From: an uncultured Pelagibacteraceae bacterium
GTDB lineage: Bacteria; Pseudomonadota; Alphaproteobacteria; Pelagibacterales; Pelagibacteraceae
Assembly (NCBI GenBank): GCA_902595285.1
Contig: CACJPL010000005.1
Coordinates: 38,722-102,721 of the forward strand
Reading direction: 5' to 3'
Length of the DNA: 64,000 nt
A program made the translations under genes and the position numbers. Below the pieces are notes generated by a model. That model worked only from the letters and a program-made list of their open reading frames with translations. It did not search any database and was not told the DNA's origin. Positions 56,544 through 64,000 of the stretch are shown here, in pieces (position 1 is the stretch's first letter; each line of letters begins with the position of its first letter).

Positions 56544-57344
56544 TTAATTTATTTTTTTTTTATTTCTATAATAAATTTTTCCAAATAATTTTGTAAATTC
56601 AATATTTCCATCAGGATCATTTGATCCTGGTCTTTTTCTAAAAATTGTAGAATGTGCACCAAGTTTTCTTTCAGAAGAAGGTCTGCCATTTGAATAATAA
56701 TACATTGCGATTGATTTTCTACTTTGACCATCAGGACATTTTATTTTATCAGGATTACCATGATAAGAAAAATCTGTTGTAGAAAAAATTACCATACGAT
56801 TAAAAATAGGATTAATCCTTTTTTCACATTTTGTCATTTCTCTATTCCAAAGTTGCAAATTACCCCCGAATGCGGTATTCCAATTCTTATTAAGATAAAT
56901 TAAAATATTCAATCTTCGATCTAACTTAAGTGTAGGGTGTAAGTTAAAATCAGCATGTATATTTAAATATCCATCATTCCTCAGTTCATGCAAACCTCCA
57001 CCCTGTAGGTAAGGATCTGATTGAAGCTTTTCATTAATGCCAGTCAAGGTTTGTAAAAATTCTAAAAATATTTGAGAATTCAAAAAATTTATAAAATTAT
57101 TTGTATTAAAAGATAAAAGTTTTGTGTCATTTAATGTAAATTTTTTTTGTTCAACTTTCGTTTTATATTGATATCCAATATTATCTAAATCATTTGGAAA
57201 TTCTTTTAAGATATCATTAAGCATCGAATCGTTAAAAAAATTATCAATAACTATGTGTGGGAAAGGAGATCCTTTAATGTATTCATCTTTTTTAGATTTA
57301 GCAAAAGTTTCCAATTCCTCAAAATTTTTATTTAAAAATTTCAT
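56544..57344 (-). CDS. 2OG-Fe(II) oxygenase (prolyl-hydroxylase-like)
   Basis: 266-residue dioxygenase. Iron ligands: HADF (HxD) in YLNIHADFNLHPTL and the distal His in TDFSYHGNPDKI; the 2OG-binding basic residue is in QSRKSIAMYYYS. RRLNILIYLNKNW and FGGNLQLWN between them are typical of prolyl 4-hydroxylase-type folds. It is convergent with the GT2 gene. It may hydroxylate a peptide or glycan-linked substrate. Confidence 0.83.
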   Translation of the reverse strand: MKFLNKNFEELETFAKSKKDEYIKGSPFPHIVIDNFFNDSMLNDILKEFPNDLDNIGYQYKTKVEQKKFTLNDTKLLSFNTNNFINFLNSQIFLEFLQTLTGINEKLQSDPYLQGGGLHELRNDGYLNIHADFNLHPTLKLDRRLNILIYLNKNWNTAFGGNLQLWNREMTKCEKRINPIFNRMVIFSTTDFSYHGNPDKIKCPDGQSRKSIAMYYYSNGRPSSERKLGAHSTIFRKRPGSNDPDGNIEFTKLFGKIYYRNKKKIN

Positions 57345-57383
57345 ATCAAATTAAATCTTAATGTTATAAAATTATTTTATTTC

Positions 57384-58103
57384 ATGGCTCATATTGATCA
57401 AATAAATTTTGTAAAAGAATTTAAAGAATTTTATATAAATAACGGCTTTAATAAAGATATAAATATCCTTGAAATTGGAAGTCTTGACGTAAATGGAAAT
57501 ATAAGAAATTTATTCAATTTTACTAATGACTATACAGGTATTGACCTTGAAAAAGGACCTAACGTAGATTTGGTTCTTGATGGAACAGATATTGATAAAT
57601 TGAATAAGAAATTCGATATCATTATTTCCTGTGAATGTTTTGAACATGCAAAAAATTGGAAAATTATATTTGAAAAAATGTGTCAAAATTCAAAACAAAA
57701 CTCTTTTATCCTAGTTTCTGTAGCCTCTACAGGAAGGGTAGAACATGGCACTGAAAGATCTGGTAATTGGCAATCACCTGGAAATAAAGATGATTATTAC
57801 TTAAATTTAACCAAAAAAGATTTTATTAAAAATTTTAATTTACCAAATATTTTTTCTAATTATTTTTTCTTTTATAATATAAATAGTTATGATCTATATT
57901 TTGTTGGTATTAAAGGACATGAGAAAAAAAAAGATACTTTAAATATAATTGAAAAAAAATTAAAAATTTTATTTAAAAAAAAGAAAATAAGAAAAATTTT
58001 AACTTTTCTATATTCAATTGTGATAGGTGAAAATCTTAGGCAAAATATATTTTTTTTTAAAAAAAGAATCCTCAACAAATTTAAAATTAAAACGAATTCT
58101 TAA
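57384..58103 (+). CDS. Class I SAM-dependent methyltransferase
   Basis: 239-residue protein. The SAM-binding motif I is INILEIGSLDVNGN near residue 25, YTGIDLEKGPNVDLVLDGTD follows, and FDIIISCECFEHAKNWKIIFEKM near 72-94 is the type-11 methyltransferase core. A lysine-rich C-terminal third. Located among glycosyltransferases, so sugar or lipid methylation is plausible. Overlaps the convergent GT2 gene by 4 bp. Confidence 0.78.
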   Translation: MAHIDQINFVKEFKEFYINNGFNKDINILEIGSLDVNGNIRNLFNFTNDYTGIDLEKGPNVDLVLDGTDIDKLNKKFDIIISCECFEHAKNWKIIFEKMCQNSKQNSFILVSVASTGRVEHGTERSGNWQSPGNKDDYYLNLTKKDFIKNFNLPNIFSNYFFFYNINSYDLYFVGIKGHEKKKDTLNIIEKKLKILFKKKKIRKILTFLYSIVIGENLRQNIFFFKKRILNKFKIKTNS

Positions 58104-58954
58104 AAATTATTTATTCTTTTATAAGCTTTTATACCTTTAATAGAACTTATTAGTCCATCATATCTTATTTCATACTTCTTTTTATTTTTATTTTTTGAAA
58201 ATATCTTAAAAAATATAATCTTAATCTGTGTTCTAATTAGTATTGGAAAAAAATATATTATTGAAATTAGGAAACCATAATGTTTTTTAAAAAAATAGAA
58301 TTTTGACCATATAAAATGCCAATTATATAAGAAATTCATTTTTTGTCTTTCTTCATCATTTTTAATCATTGTTGACGTACCCACATCATGATTCAATTTT
58401 ATTGTGTTAATTTGGTAAGATTTAAGTCCTATTTTTTTTGCTCTAAAGCAATAATCTGTTTCTTCAAAATATAAGAAAAAATTCTCATCAAATCCATTTA
58501 ATAAATCAAAGTTTTTTTTATTAAAAAACATTGATGCACCACTTATTGAAGGCAATGTGTCAATTTCTTTATCTTCATTTGATTGATTTAAAGTTTTTTT
58601 TGAAATATTTATATATCTTGGCCCTATACAAGCATAATTATCATTTAAACTTTTTCCGATATTAATAAATTTTTTTAATATATTTTCATTAACACCATTT
58701 ACATCAGGATTGAAAACTATAAAATAGTCAGTTATTATTGATTTTCTTGCTAAATTTATTGCACTTCCATAGCCATTGTTTTGTGAAAAAATTAATTTAA
58801 CATTTTTAATTTTATTTAAATCCTCTTTAATTGAAGAGTCATCTGAATTTTCAATTACAATTATATTTATTTGATCAGATAATTTTTCTATAAAACTAAG
58901 TACTTTATTTTTACTTTTATGCGAAATTAATACAACGGTTAAATTTTTTATCAT
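58100..58954 (-). CDS. GT2-family glycosyltransferase (rhamnosyltransferase-like)
   Basis: 284-residue enzyme: LTVVLISHKSKNKVLSFIEKL at the start, DYFIVFNPDVNGVN near residue 75 (the DxD-like motif), ISGASMFFNKKNFDLLNGFDENFFLYFEETDYCFRAKKIG near 135-175. This matches WbbL-like rhamnosyltransferases. The C-terminus has hydrophobic segments that may anchor it. Ends tail to tail with the methyltransferase gene; the integrase gene lies just upstream. Confidence 0.85.
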   Translation of the reverse strand: MIKNLTVVLISHKSKNKVLSFIEKLSDQINIIVIENSDDSSIKEDLNKIKNVKLIFSQNNGYGSAINLARKSIITDYFIVFNPDVNGVNENILKKFINIGKSLNDNYACIGPRYINISKKTLNQSNEDKEIDTLPSISGASMFFNKKNFDLLNGFDENFFLYFEETDYCFRAKKIGLKSYQINTIKLNHDVGTSTMIKNDEERQKMNFLYNWHFIWSKFYFFKKHYGFLISIIYFFPILIRTQIKIIFFKIFSKNKNKKKYEIRYDGLISSIKGIKAYKRINNF

Positions 58955-58968
58955 AATTTATTTTTTAT

Positions 58969-59922
58969 TTATACCTTGATTTTATTTAATGCATTATTTT
59001 TAAATATATTTGCTTCTCTTATGTACCTTCTTACCATTTGAGTTGTTTTATGACCTGTCATTGCCATAATACTTCTTTCATCAGCACCAGCCTCCGCTGC
59101 TACAGTTGCAAAACCAGATCTCAAACTATGTCCAGCAAAATTCTTGTTTTCAATACCTGCTAAATTTAAATATTCCTTGATCAATAAAACCACAGATTGG
59201 TCTGTTAATCTATGTTCGGTTAATATTAAACCTTTTGTAAATCTTCTAAAAATAGGTCCTGATTTTATTTTAGAAATTTCTAACCATTTTTTTAAATTTA
59301 CTACAGGGCAGTAAAATTCATTATCGAAATAGGGAAGTCCTTTAATCATTCCCTCTCCAAATTGGTCAGTCTTAGAACTTTTGATGGTTATTTTTACACC
59401 CTCTTGAACAAATTCTAAATCCTCATGGTCAATTGAAATTAGTTCTGTTCTTCTAAAACCACCACCAAACCCTATTAGTATTATAGCTTTGTCTCTTAAT
59501 TTCTTTATTTCATCTATCTTTTGCTCATTTATTACATTTATTATTGATTTTAAATGATTGATTAATATAGGTTTTTTTCCTTTTTGAATGCTTCCTTTTA
59601 CCCTTTTAATACCCAGAAAATTTTCAACAATAATTGGATGTTTTGTATCTAAATAATGTCCTTTTAGTTTATGAACCATGCTTATTGATACAAGCCTTCT
59701 TCTCAATGTGCTTATTTTTGAGTTTTTAGAAAGGTGGGTTAAGTATAAAGAAACTATTTTTGGTTCTGAAGGTAATGAATTTAAACCATGCTTAACGCAA
59801 AAAGCTCCAAAATCTTTAAAGTCAGATTTGTATGCTCTTAGAGTGTTATTTGCTTTTGAATTTTTAAGGTTATTCAAAGTTGCTTCATGAAGCGATTTTA
59901 GGTCTGTCGTTAATTCACTCAT
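58969..59922 (-). CDS. Tyrosine site-specific recombinase / integrase
   Basis: 317-residue phage-type integrase. An N-terminal SAM-like DNA-binding domain (residues 10-110) precedes the catalytic domain with the full set: Arg157/158 in GGGFRRTEL, Lys184, His265 and Arg268 in GHSLRSG, His291 in GHKT and the nucleophile Tyr300. It appears intact. It sits beside the glycan genes about 6 kb from tRNA-Glu, suggesting involvement in gain or exchange of this region. No excisionase or phage gene accompanies it. Confidence 0.92.
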   Translation of the reverse strand: MSELTTDLKSLHEATLNNLKNSKANNTLRAYKSDFKDFGAFCVKHGLNSLPSEPKIVSLYLTHLSKNSKISTLRRRLVSISMVHKLKGHYLDTKHPIIVENFLGIKRVKGSIQKGKKPILINHLKSIINVINEQKIDEIKKLRDKAIILIGFGGGFRRTELISIDHEDLEFVQEGVKITIKSSKTDQFGEGMIKGLPYFDNEFYCPVVNLKKWLEISKIKSGPIFRRFTKGLILTEHRLTDQSVVLLIKEYLNLAGIENKNFAGHSLRSGFATVAAEAGADERSIMAMTGHKTTQMVRRYIREANIFKNNALNKIKV

Positions 59923-59976
59923 ACATTTACTATTGATAACAATTAATTATCGTTAGTAATATATCAAGTATTTTAT

Positions 59977-60024
59977 AATGTCAAATAAAATAATTTATTA
60001 ATTTAAAGGACAATTAATGACATT
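59977..60024. repeat. Inverted repeat upstream of the recombinase
   Basis: AATGTCA at 59977-59983 and TGACATT at 60018-60024, 34 bp apart, lie in the 117-bp divergent spacer between the recombinase and the small membrane protein. It could be a recombinase arm or operator site, or chance. Confidence 0.35.
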
Positions 60025-60039
60025 GAGTAAACAATAAGG

Positions 60040-60228
60040 ATGAAATATTATTTAAAAATGGGCATAGACGGAGTAATCGAACCGATATATTTCTTAATAA
60101 CATCTTTTGGTTTTGCAATATTAAGCTTTATTAATTATAGAAAATCTGGAAAAACCCTGGAAACTATTTATCTTTCAATTTTAACCGTTTTCTTTATAGT
60201 CTGCTTCATTATTTTAAATTTTTATTGA
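60040..60228 (+). CDS. Small membrane protein upstream of the alkyltransferase
   Basis: 62-residue protein with two predicted helices (about 15-31 and 43-60). An AAGG ribosome-binding site precedes the ATG, and the TGA stop overlaps the next gene's ATG (TGATG), which supports translation. No recognised family. Confidence 0.55.
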   Translation: MKYYLKMGIDGVIEPIYFLITSFGFAILSFINYRKSGKTLETIYLSILTVFFIVCFIILNFY

Positions 60229-60497
60229 TGAAAGGCACTAAATTTCAATTAAAAGTCTGGAATTACCTTAAAACTATACCAAAAGGCACTGTTAAAACCT
60301 ATAAACAGGTAGCAATAGCTATAAAAAGACCAAAAACAGCGCGTGCTGTAGCAAATGCATGTGGAAAAAACCCTTATGCCCCTATAATACCCTGTCATAG
60401 AGTAATTCGGTCCGATGGAGGCCTTGGTGGATACTCAGGGAGAGGCGGAATTAAGACAAAACTGCGTTTATTGAGATCTGAAAAAGTTGATATTTAG
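60228..60497 (+). CDS. Methylated-DNA alkyltransferase-like protein, C-terminal domain only
   Basis: 89-residue MGMT/Ada C-terminal domain. The acceptor Cys56 is in IIPCHRVI, and PKGTVKTYKQVA, RAVANACGKNP and GGYSGRGGIKTKLRLL are family motifs. The N-terminal domain of Ogt is missing, as in alkyltransferase-like or short MGMT proteins, but here the reactive Cys is kept, so repair of O6-alkylguanine remains possible. ATG 60228 was chosen over TTG 60225. Confidence 0.85.
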   Translation: MKGTKFQLKVWNYLKTIPKGTVKTYKQVAIAIKRPKTARAVANACGKNPYAPIIPCHRVIRSDGGLGGYSGRGGIKTKLRLLRSEKVDI

Positions 60498-61011
60498 AGG
60501 ATTTTTTGCCTATTTTATGGTCAAAAACACTTGTAAAATCAACGTTTTTTTAATATTTTAGCTTATTTTAACATGAATAGTAATATTCACCCTTTAGTTG
60601 CACTGTATTTCAAAACATAACAAAATAAAGCACCTCTATGGCCGTTTAAAACATATATTCTATAACTGCATTGCTCTACTTTACAATGATACCAAGGCTA
60701 AATTTAGTATCAAATTTTATAGAATTTTTAAAATTTTTTGTCCCCCTGCCCACTTATTAAAATGAGAATTTTGAATTTTGTGTTTAATTAGCTAATAAAA
60801 CCATTGGTATTAAACACTTTTAAGTATTATCGTTTATTTTCTTTATTAAGATTGCTATTTTTACCTTTATCTATTTAAAATAATAGTTATTAATTGCATT
60901 ATTTTTATTAATTTATCTATATATAATATAATAAAAAAATATAATAATTACAATAATTTAAATATATATATTAAAGTATTAGATTATATATTAGTAACTA
61001 TTTATTTACTA
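60498..61011. other. 514-bp region without a recognised gene
   Basis: The only gap over 300 bp in the window, lying between two convergent genes. I see no tRNA, known RNA family, terminator with a clear T-tract or convincing gene. The left half has more balanced composition and holds one minus-strand open stretch of about 36 codons without a start (around 60590-60710: WYHCKVEQCSYRIYVLNG...); the right part (from about 60880) is almost pure A+T. Confidence 0.6.
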
Positions 61012-61863
61012 TTAATTGGAACGAGTAAGCAAATATTCTCTTCTAGAAATATACAGACCACTGAGAACAATGATAAATAAACCTAAATAAGTCCAGTTAT
61101 CAGGCAATTCATGAAAGAAATAATGACTAATTAGTATATTGGTAATTATCTCTGTATAGCCCAAAGGAGCTAATTTAGAGGCATCAGCGTATTTAAGTGA
61201 TAAAATGAGAAAAAGATGCGCTACAGAGGCTATAAGGCCGATTAAAGCCATTAAAATCCACTGATTTGACGTAGGATTAACCCAAACTGAGGGCATAAAT
61301 AGGCTAATTATTATGGTTCCTATTAAACCAGATAGTAAAAGGGTTAAAAGAGGATTATCAGAGGTACTGAGCTTCCTCGTAATAATAAGATAAAACCCAT
61401 AGCAAATTCCATTACCTAAAGCAGCCATGGTAGCTAAATTAAGTTCTATAAAGCCAGGTCTGATTACAATTAAAGTTCCAATAAATCCTAATGATACAGC
61501 AGTCCACCTCTTCACCCCTACTTTCTCATTTAAAAAAAAAGGTGATAAGGCTGTAACACAAATTGGAGCAACAAAAGCTAAGGTTAAGGCTTTAGGAAGT
61601 GAAATTTCCGATATTGCATAAAAGAATAAATAAGTAGAAAAAACAAAAATTAATCCTCTAATTAATTGAAGGGCTGGTTTTTTCGTCCAAACTAATGAAT
61701 GCCTATAAAAGATAAGCATTAGGGATAATGTAAAGACTACAGTAAAAAAATATCTTGCCCACGTTATTTGTAAAACATCCATAGATGAGCTTAAATATTT
61801 AGCAAAAGCATCCATTACAGGAACAATCATCCAAGCAGATGCATTTAAAATTATAGCCTTCAT
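61012..61863 (-). CDS. EamA-family (DMT) transporter
   Basis: 283-residue protein with ten helices in two EamA repeats. ARYFFTVVFTLSLMLI near residue 37, ISLPKALTLAFVAPICVTALSPFFLNEKVG near 86 and KYADASKLAPLGYTEIITNILISHYFFHELP near 229 are family-typical. The substrate is unknown; members export amino acids or other metabolites. Confidence 0.87.
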   Translation of the reverse strand: MKAIILNASAWMIVPVMDAFAKYLSSSMDVLQITWARYFFTVVFTLSLMLIFYRHSLVWTKKPALQLIRGLIFVFSTYLFFYAISEISLPKALTLAFVAPICVTALSPFFLNEKVGVKRWTAVSLGFIGTLIVIRPGFIELNLATMAALGNGICYGFYLIITRKLSTSDNPLLTLLLSGLIGTIIISLFMPSVWVNPTSNQWILMALIGLIASVAHLFLILSLKYADASKLAPLGYTEIITNILISHYFFHELPDNWTYLGLFIIVLSGLYISRREYLLTRSN

Positions 61864-61879
61864 AAAAGAAGGATATCTC

Positions 61880-62779
61880 TTAATAGAAGTATTTTAAAGC
61901 AAAGAATAATGTAATTGGAATAGTGAATAAAGACATAATTGTAGATACTACAATTGTGCTAGATATATTATCTACAATTTCTTTAGGAGAATACATGTGC
62001 GCAATCAAATAACACAAAATTGCACTAGGCATACAAGACTGAATTAACAGAACACCAGCTGGTATACCAGATAAATTAAAAAATTTTATAACAGCAAATC
62101 CTATAATAGGACCTAATATTACTCTTCCAAAAGAAGTTATTAATGCATCTTTAAAAGAAAATACTTTCATTTGTGTAAGAGCAACACCTAGCGACATAAG
62201 GATCATTACAATCATTCCGTAAGCTAAAAGCATTACAGTATTTAATACAAATTGAGGAAATGGAATTTCAAAATACAAAAAGAGTACTGTTATTAATATT
62301 GCGTAAAATGATGGACTTTTTAATATTGTTTTAAAATCAAAGGCTCTTTTTGCTAAAAAAATATTTAAAGTAAAGTGGAGTAAAACAATAAGAGATGAAA
62401 TTGCAGCTGCTATACCCATTCCTAATTCACCATAGGCAAATAAACAAATCGGAATACCCATATTTCCAGTATTCGGTAAGATAAAAGTTGGTAATTCACG
62501 AATATAATCTTTCTTCATAAGGACAAGAAAAATTAAACCTACGATCCCAAATAATGTTAATAAGATAATTGCGTAACCAAAATATTCACTAAATAACTCA
62601 AAAGTCACTCCACCTGCAGTAATAGCAAAAATAACGAGAGCTGGAGTTCCAAAATTACCAGCGTATGTAGTTATAAATGATGTATCAAAATCGGGATTTT
62701 TTTTACCCAAATGATATCCAAGACCTACTATTAGGAATACTGGAAATAAAACTTCAAAAAGTTTTAAATAAATTTCCAT
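61880..62779 (-). CDS. AEC-family transporter
   Basis: 299-residue auxin-efflux-carrier-family permease with about ten helices. LFPVFLIVGLGYHLGKK at the start, FILPNTGNMGIPICLFAYG near 97-115 and LLIQSCMPSAILCYLIAHMY near 243-262 are diagnostic. Bacterial members move organic acids such as malate. The start overlaps the hom stop by one base. Confidence 0.88.
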   Translation of the reverse strand: MEIYLKLFEVLFPVFLIVGLGYHLGKKNPDFDTSFITTYAGNFGTPALVIFAITAGGVTFELFSEYFGYAIILLTLFGIVGLIFLVLMKKDYIRELPTFILPNTGNMGIPICLFAYGELGMGIAAAISSLIVLLHFTLNIFLAKRAFDFKTILKSPSFYAILITVLFLYFEIPFPQFVLNTVMLLAYGMIVMILMSLGVALTQMKVFSFKDALITSFGRVILGPIIGFAVIKFFNLSGIPAGVLLIQSCMPSAILCYLIAHMYSPKEIVDNISSTIVVSTIMSLFTIPITLFFALKYFY

Positions 62780-64000
62780 TAACCAAGCAATCTAATTAAT
62801 GTTGGAGTTTTTAAAATATTTTTATTTTTTTTGAAAATAGACAAGCAATTATGAATATTGGTTTCGGTTGTTTTATGAGTTATAATAACTATTGTTGCTT
62901 TATTGTTTTTCTTATCAGGTGTCTGGATTAACCTTTTAACTGAAATTTTGTATTTAGCTAAACGATTAGTTATTTCGGATAATACACCAGGCTTATCTTT
63001 TACTTCAAATCTTAAATATAATGAATTTACATAATTATTTACATTATATGGCTTTAAAGATTTAAGCTTAGAAACACTAACACCGAAAGGTTTTTTTATA
63101 TTTCCACGCAAAATTGATAATAAATCAGAAAGTAATGATGAAGAAGTAGGACCTGGACCAGCTCCCTCCCCTTGCAATACACTTTCTCCAACAGGTTTAC
63201 CTTGCAGAATTACTGCATTCATTACGCCGTTAACATTACCAATATAAGATTTTTTACTAACCAAACATGGATGAACGGTTTCAAAAAGATGATTATTCTT
63301 TAACTCAGAAATTCCCAGCAGCTTAATTCTTAAATCTAATTGATTTGCAATTTTAATATCTCTTAATTCAATTTTTTCTATTCCTTCCATTAAACATTTA
63401 TGTTTTGAAATTTTACTGTTAAAGGCTAAAGCAGACAAAATTCTAACTTTTGCAAATGCGTCAAAACCATTTAAGTCTAATTTAGGATTACCAGGTTCGG
63501 CATAACCAAGTATCTGTGCTTTTTTTAAAACGTCAGCAAAATTTTCATTTGAATTTTCCATTTCAGATAAAATATAATTTGAGGTACCATTCAGAATTCC
63601 ATAAACTTTTGATATTTTATTTGTTGCCAATCCTTCTTTAATAGATCTTAATATCGGGATACCTCCAGCAACTGATGCTTCAAATTCCAAATTAACTTTA
63701 TTTTTTTCTGCAAGTTTTGCTAACTCATTACCGTGTTTTGATATTAAAGCTTTATTAGGTGTAATAACATGGATTTTACTTTTTAAAGCAGTTTCTACAA
63801 CTTTTTTAGAAATTCCATCTGAGAAACCTATAGCTTCAAACAATATATCAATGTTTTTTTTTTTAAAAATTTCTAAAGGATTTTTATAAAATATTTTTTT
63901 ATTAACTTTAAATTTTCGTTTTTTATTAATACTTCTTGCAGATACAGCCACTACATTTATTTTCTTACCTGTTTTTAGCTCAATATCTTTCTTTTTTGTA
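62779..64000 (-). CDS. hom: Homoserine dehydrogenase (5' end outside window)
   Basis: NADPH-dependent step from aspartate semialdehyde to homoserine for threonine and methionine. The frame is open to the right edge; the GTG at 63951 is internal (codons upstream continue in frame), so the NAD-binding N-terminus is cut. Visible: VEFEASVAGGIPIL-type substrate loop (NLEFEASVAGGIPILRSI), VYGILNGTSNYIL, GYAEPGNPKLDLNGFDAFAK with the catalytic Asp/Lys, and a C-terminal ACT domain (RFEVKDKPGVLSEITNRLA) for feedback control. Confidence 0.94.
   Translation of the reverse strand, partial: TKKKDIELKTGKKINVVAVSARSINKKRKFKVNKKIFYKNPLEIFKKKNIDILFEAIGFSDGISKKVVETALKSKIHVITPNKALISKHGNELAKLAEKNKVNLEFEASVAGGIPILRSIKEGLATNKISKVYGILNGTSNYILSEMENSNENFADVLKKAQILGYAEPGNPKLDLNGFDAFAKVRILSALAFNSKISKHKCLMEGIEKIELRDIKIANQLDLRIKLLGISELKNNHLFETVHPCLVSKKSYIGNVNGVMNAVILQGKPVGESVLQGEGAGPGPTSSSLLSDLLSILRGNIKKPFGVSVSKLKSLKPYNVNNYVNSLYLRFEVKDKPGVLSEITNRLAKYKISVKRLIQTPDKKNNKATIVIITHKTTETNIHNCLSIFKKNKNILKTPTLIRLLG

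Noticed and set aside
60017..60037. Six-codon frame (MTLSKQ) as a leader peptide before the small membrane protein
   Set aside because: It has an AAGGA-like site but nothing in its sequence suggests attenuation, and part of it belongs to the inverted repeat; most likely chance.
52700..60497. Attachment-site direct repeat of the tRNA-Glu 3' end
   Set aside because: No second copy of the TTCGATTCCCCTAGGG segment was seen by eye before or after the recombinase gene.

Overview
The window is a strongly AT-rich, very densely packed bacterial chromosome segment. Gene content and order point to a streamlined marine alphaproteobacterium of the SAR11 clade (Candidatus Pelagibacter and relatives). Supporting points are neighbouring genes that usually overlap by 1-20 bp or touch, the alphaproteobacterial run argS / small membrane protein / nagZ / scpA / scpB / tatABC / serS / yajC / secD / secF, an NDUFS4-type complex I subunit, a PstA with the long periplasmic insert typical of the class, and short versions of many housekeeping proteins. 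The assignment rests on recognition, not on a database search.

Layout. 1-7.7 kb: phosphate and polyphosphate block (pstA partial, pstB, phoU, phoB, a SixA-like phosphatase, ppk1, ppx), closed by a strong hairpin terminator that follows a small gene remnant. 7.7-9.5 kb: minus-strand arsenic-type operon (small membrane protein, thioredoxin-type arsC, aquaglyceroporin, NUDIX hydrolase). 9.5-10.4 kb: a PhyH-like 2-oxoglutarate oxygenase. 10.5-13.7 kb: zinc regulon (znuA with a histidine/aspartate repeat, divergent znuC-znuB-zur, two tandem Zur-type operators between them). 13.7-15.7 kb: an Ldh2-family dehydrogenase, xthA, an ErpA-type Fe-S carrier. 15.8-26.6 kb: dgt, argS, cell-division/condensin, Tat and Sec genes. 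26.6-35.4 kb: a PuuD-like membrane protein, uvrA, ssb, gyrA, coaD, a peptidyl-prolyl isomerase, tgt. 35.5-52.7 kb: four tRNA genes (Lys, Ser, Pro, Glu) mixed with recG, sdhE, a murein block, tmk-holB-metG-tatD-MBL, a glutathione peroxidase, nhaA, an NDUFS4-like subunit, an SbmA/BacA-like transporter and glpX.

Downstream of tRNA-Glu (52.7-60.5 kb) the style changes to a small accessory region: a GIY-YIG protein, an orphan RmlC-like epimerase, a fused double glycosyltransferase, two GT2 glycosyltransferases, a second 2-oxoglutarate oxygenase, a methyltransferase, a tyrosine recombinase, a tiny membrane protein and a short alkyltransferase. Then comes the only long non-coding gap (about 510 bp). 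The window ends with two transporters and homoserine dehydrogenase, which is cut by the right edge.

No wholly new system can be proved from sequence alone. The best leads are a Tgt that has lost two of its four zinc ligands in a genome with a zinc-scarcity regulon, the arsC-aquaporin arsenic pathway without an ArsB pump, the compact two-site Zur switch together with a zur that lacks one metal ligand, and the glycan/oxygenase/methyltransferase cassette next to a recombinase.
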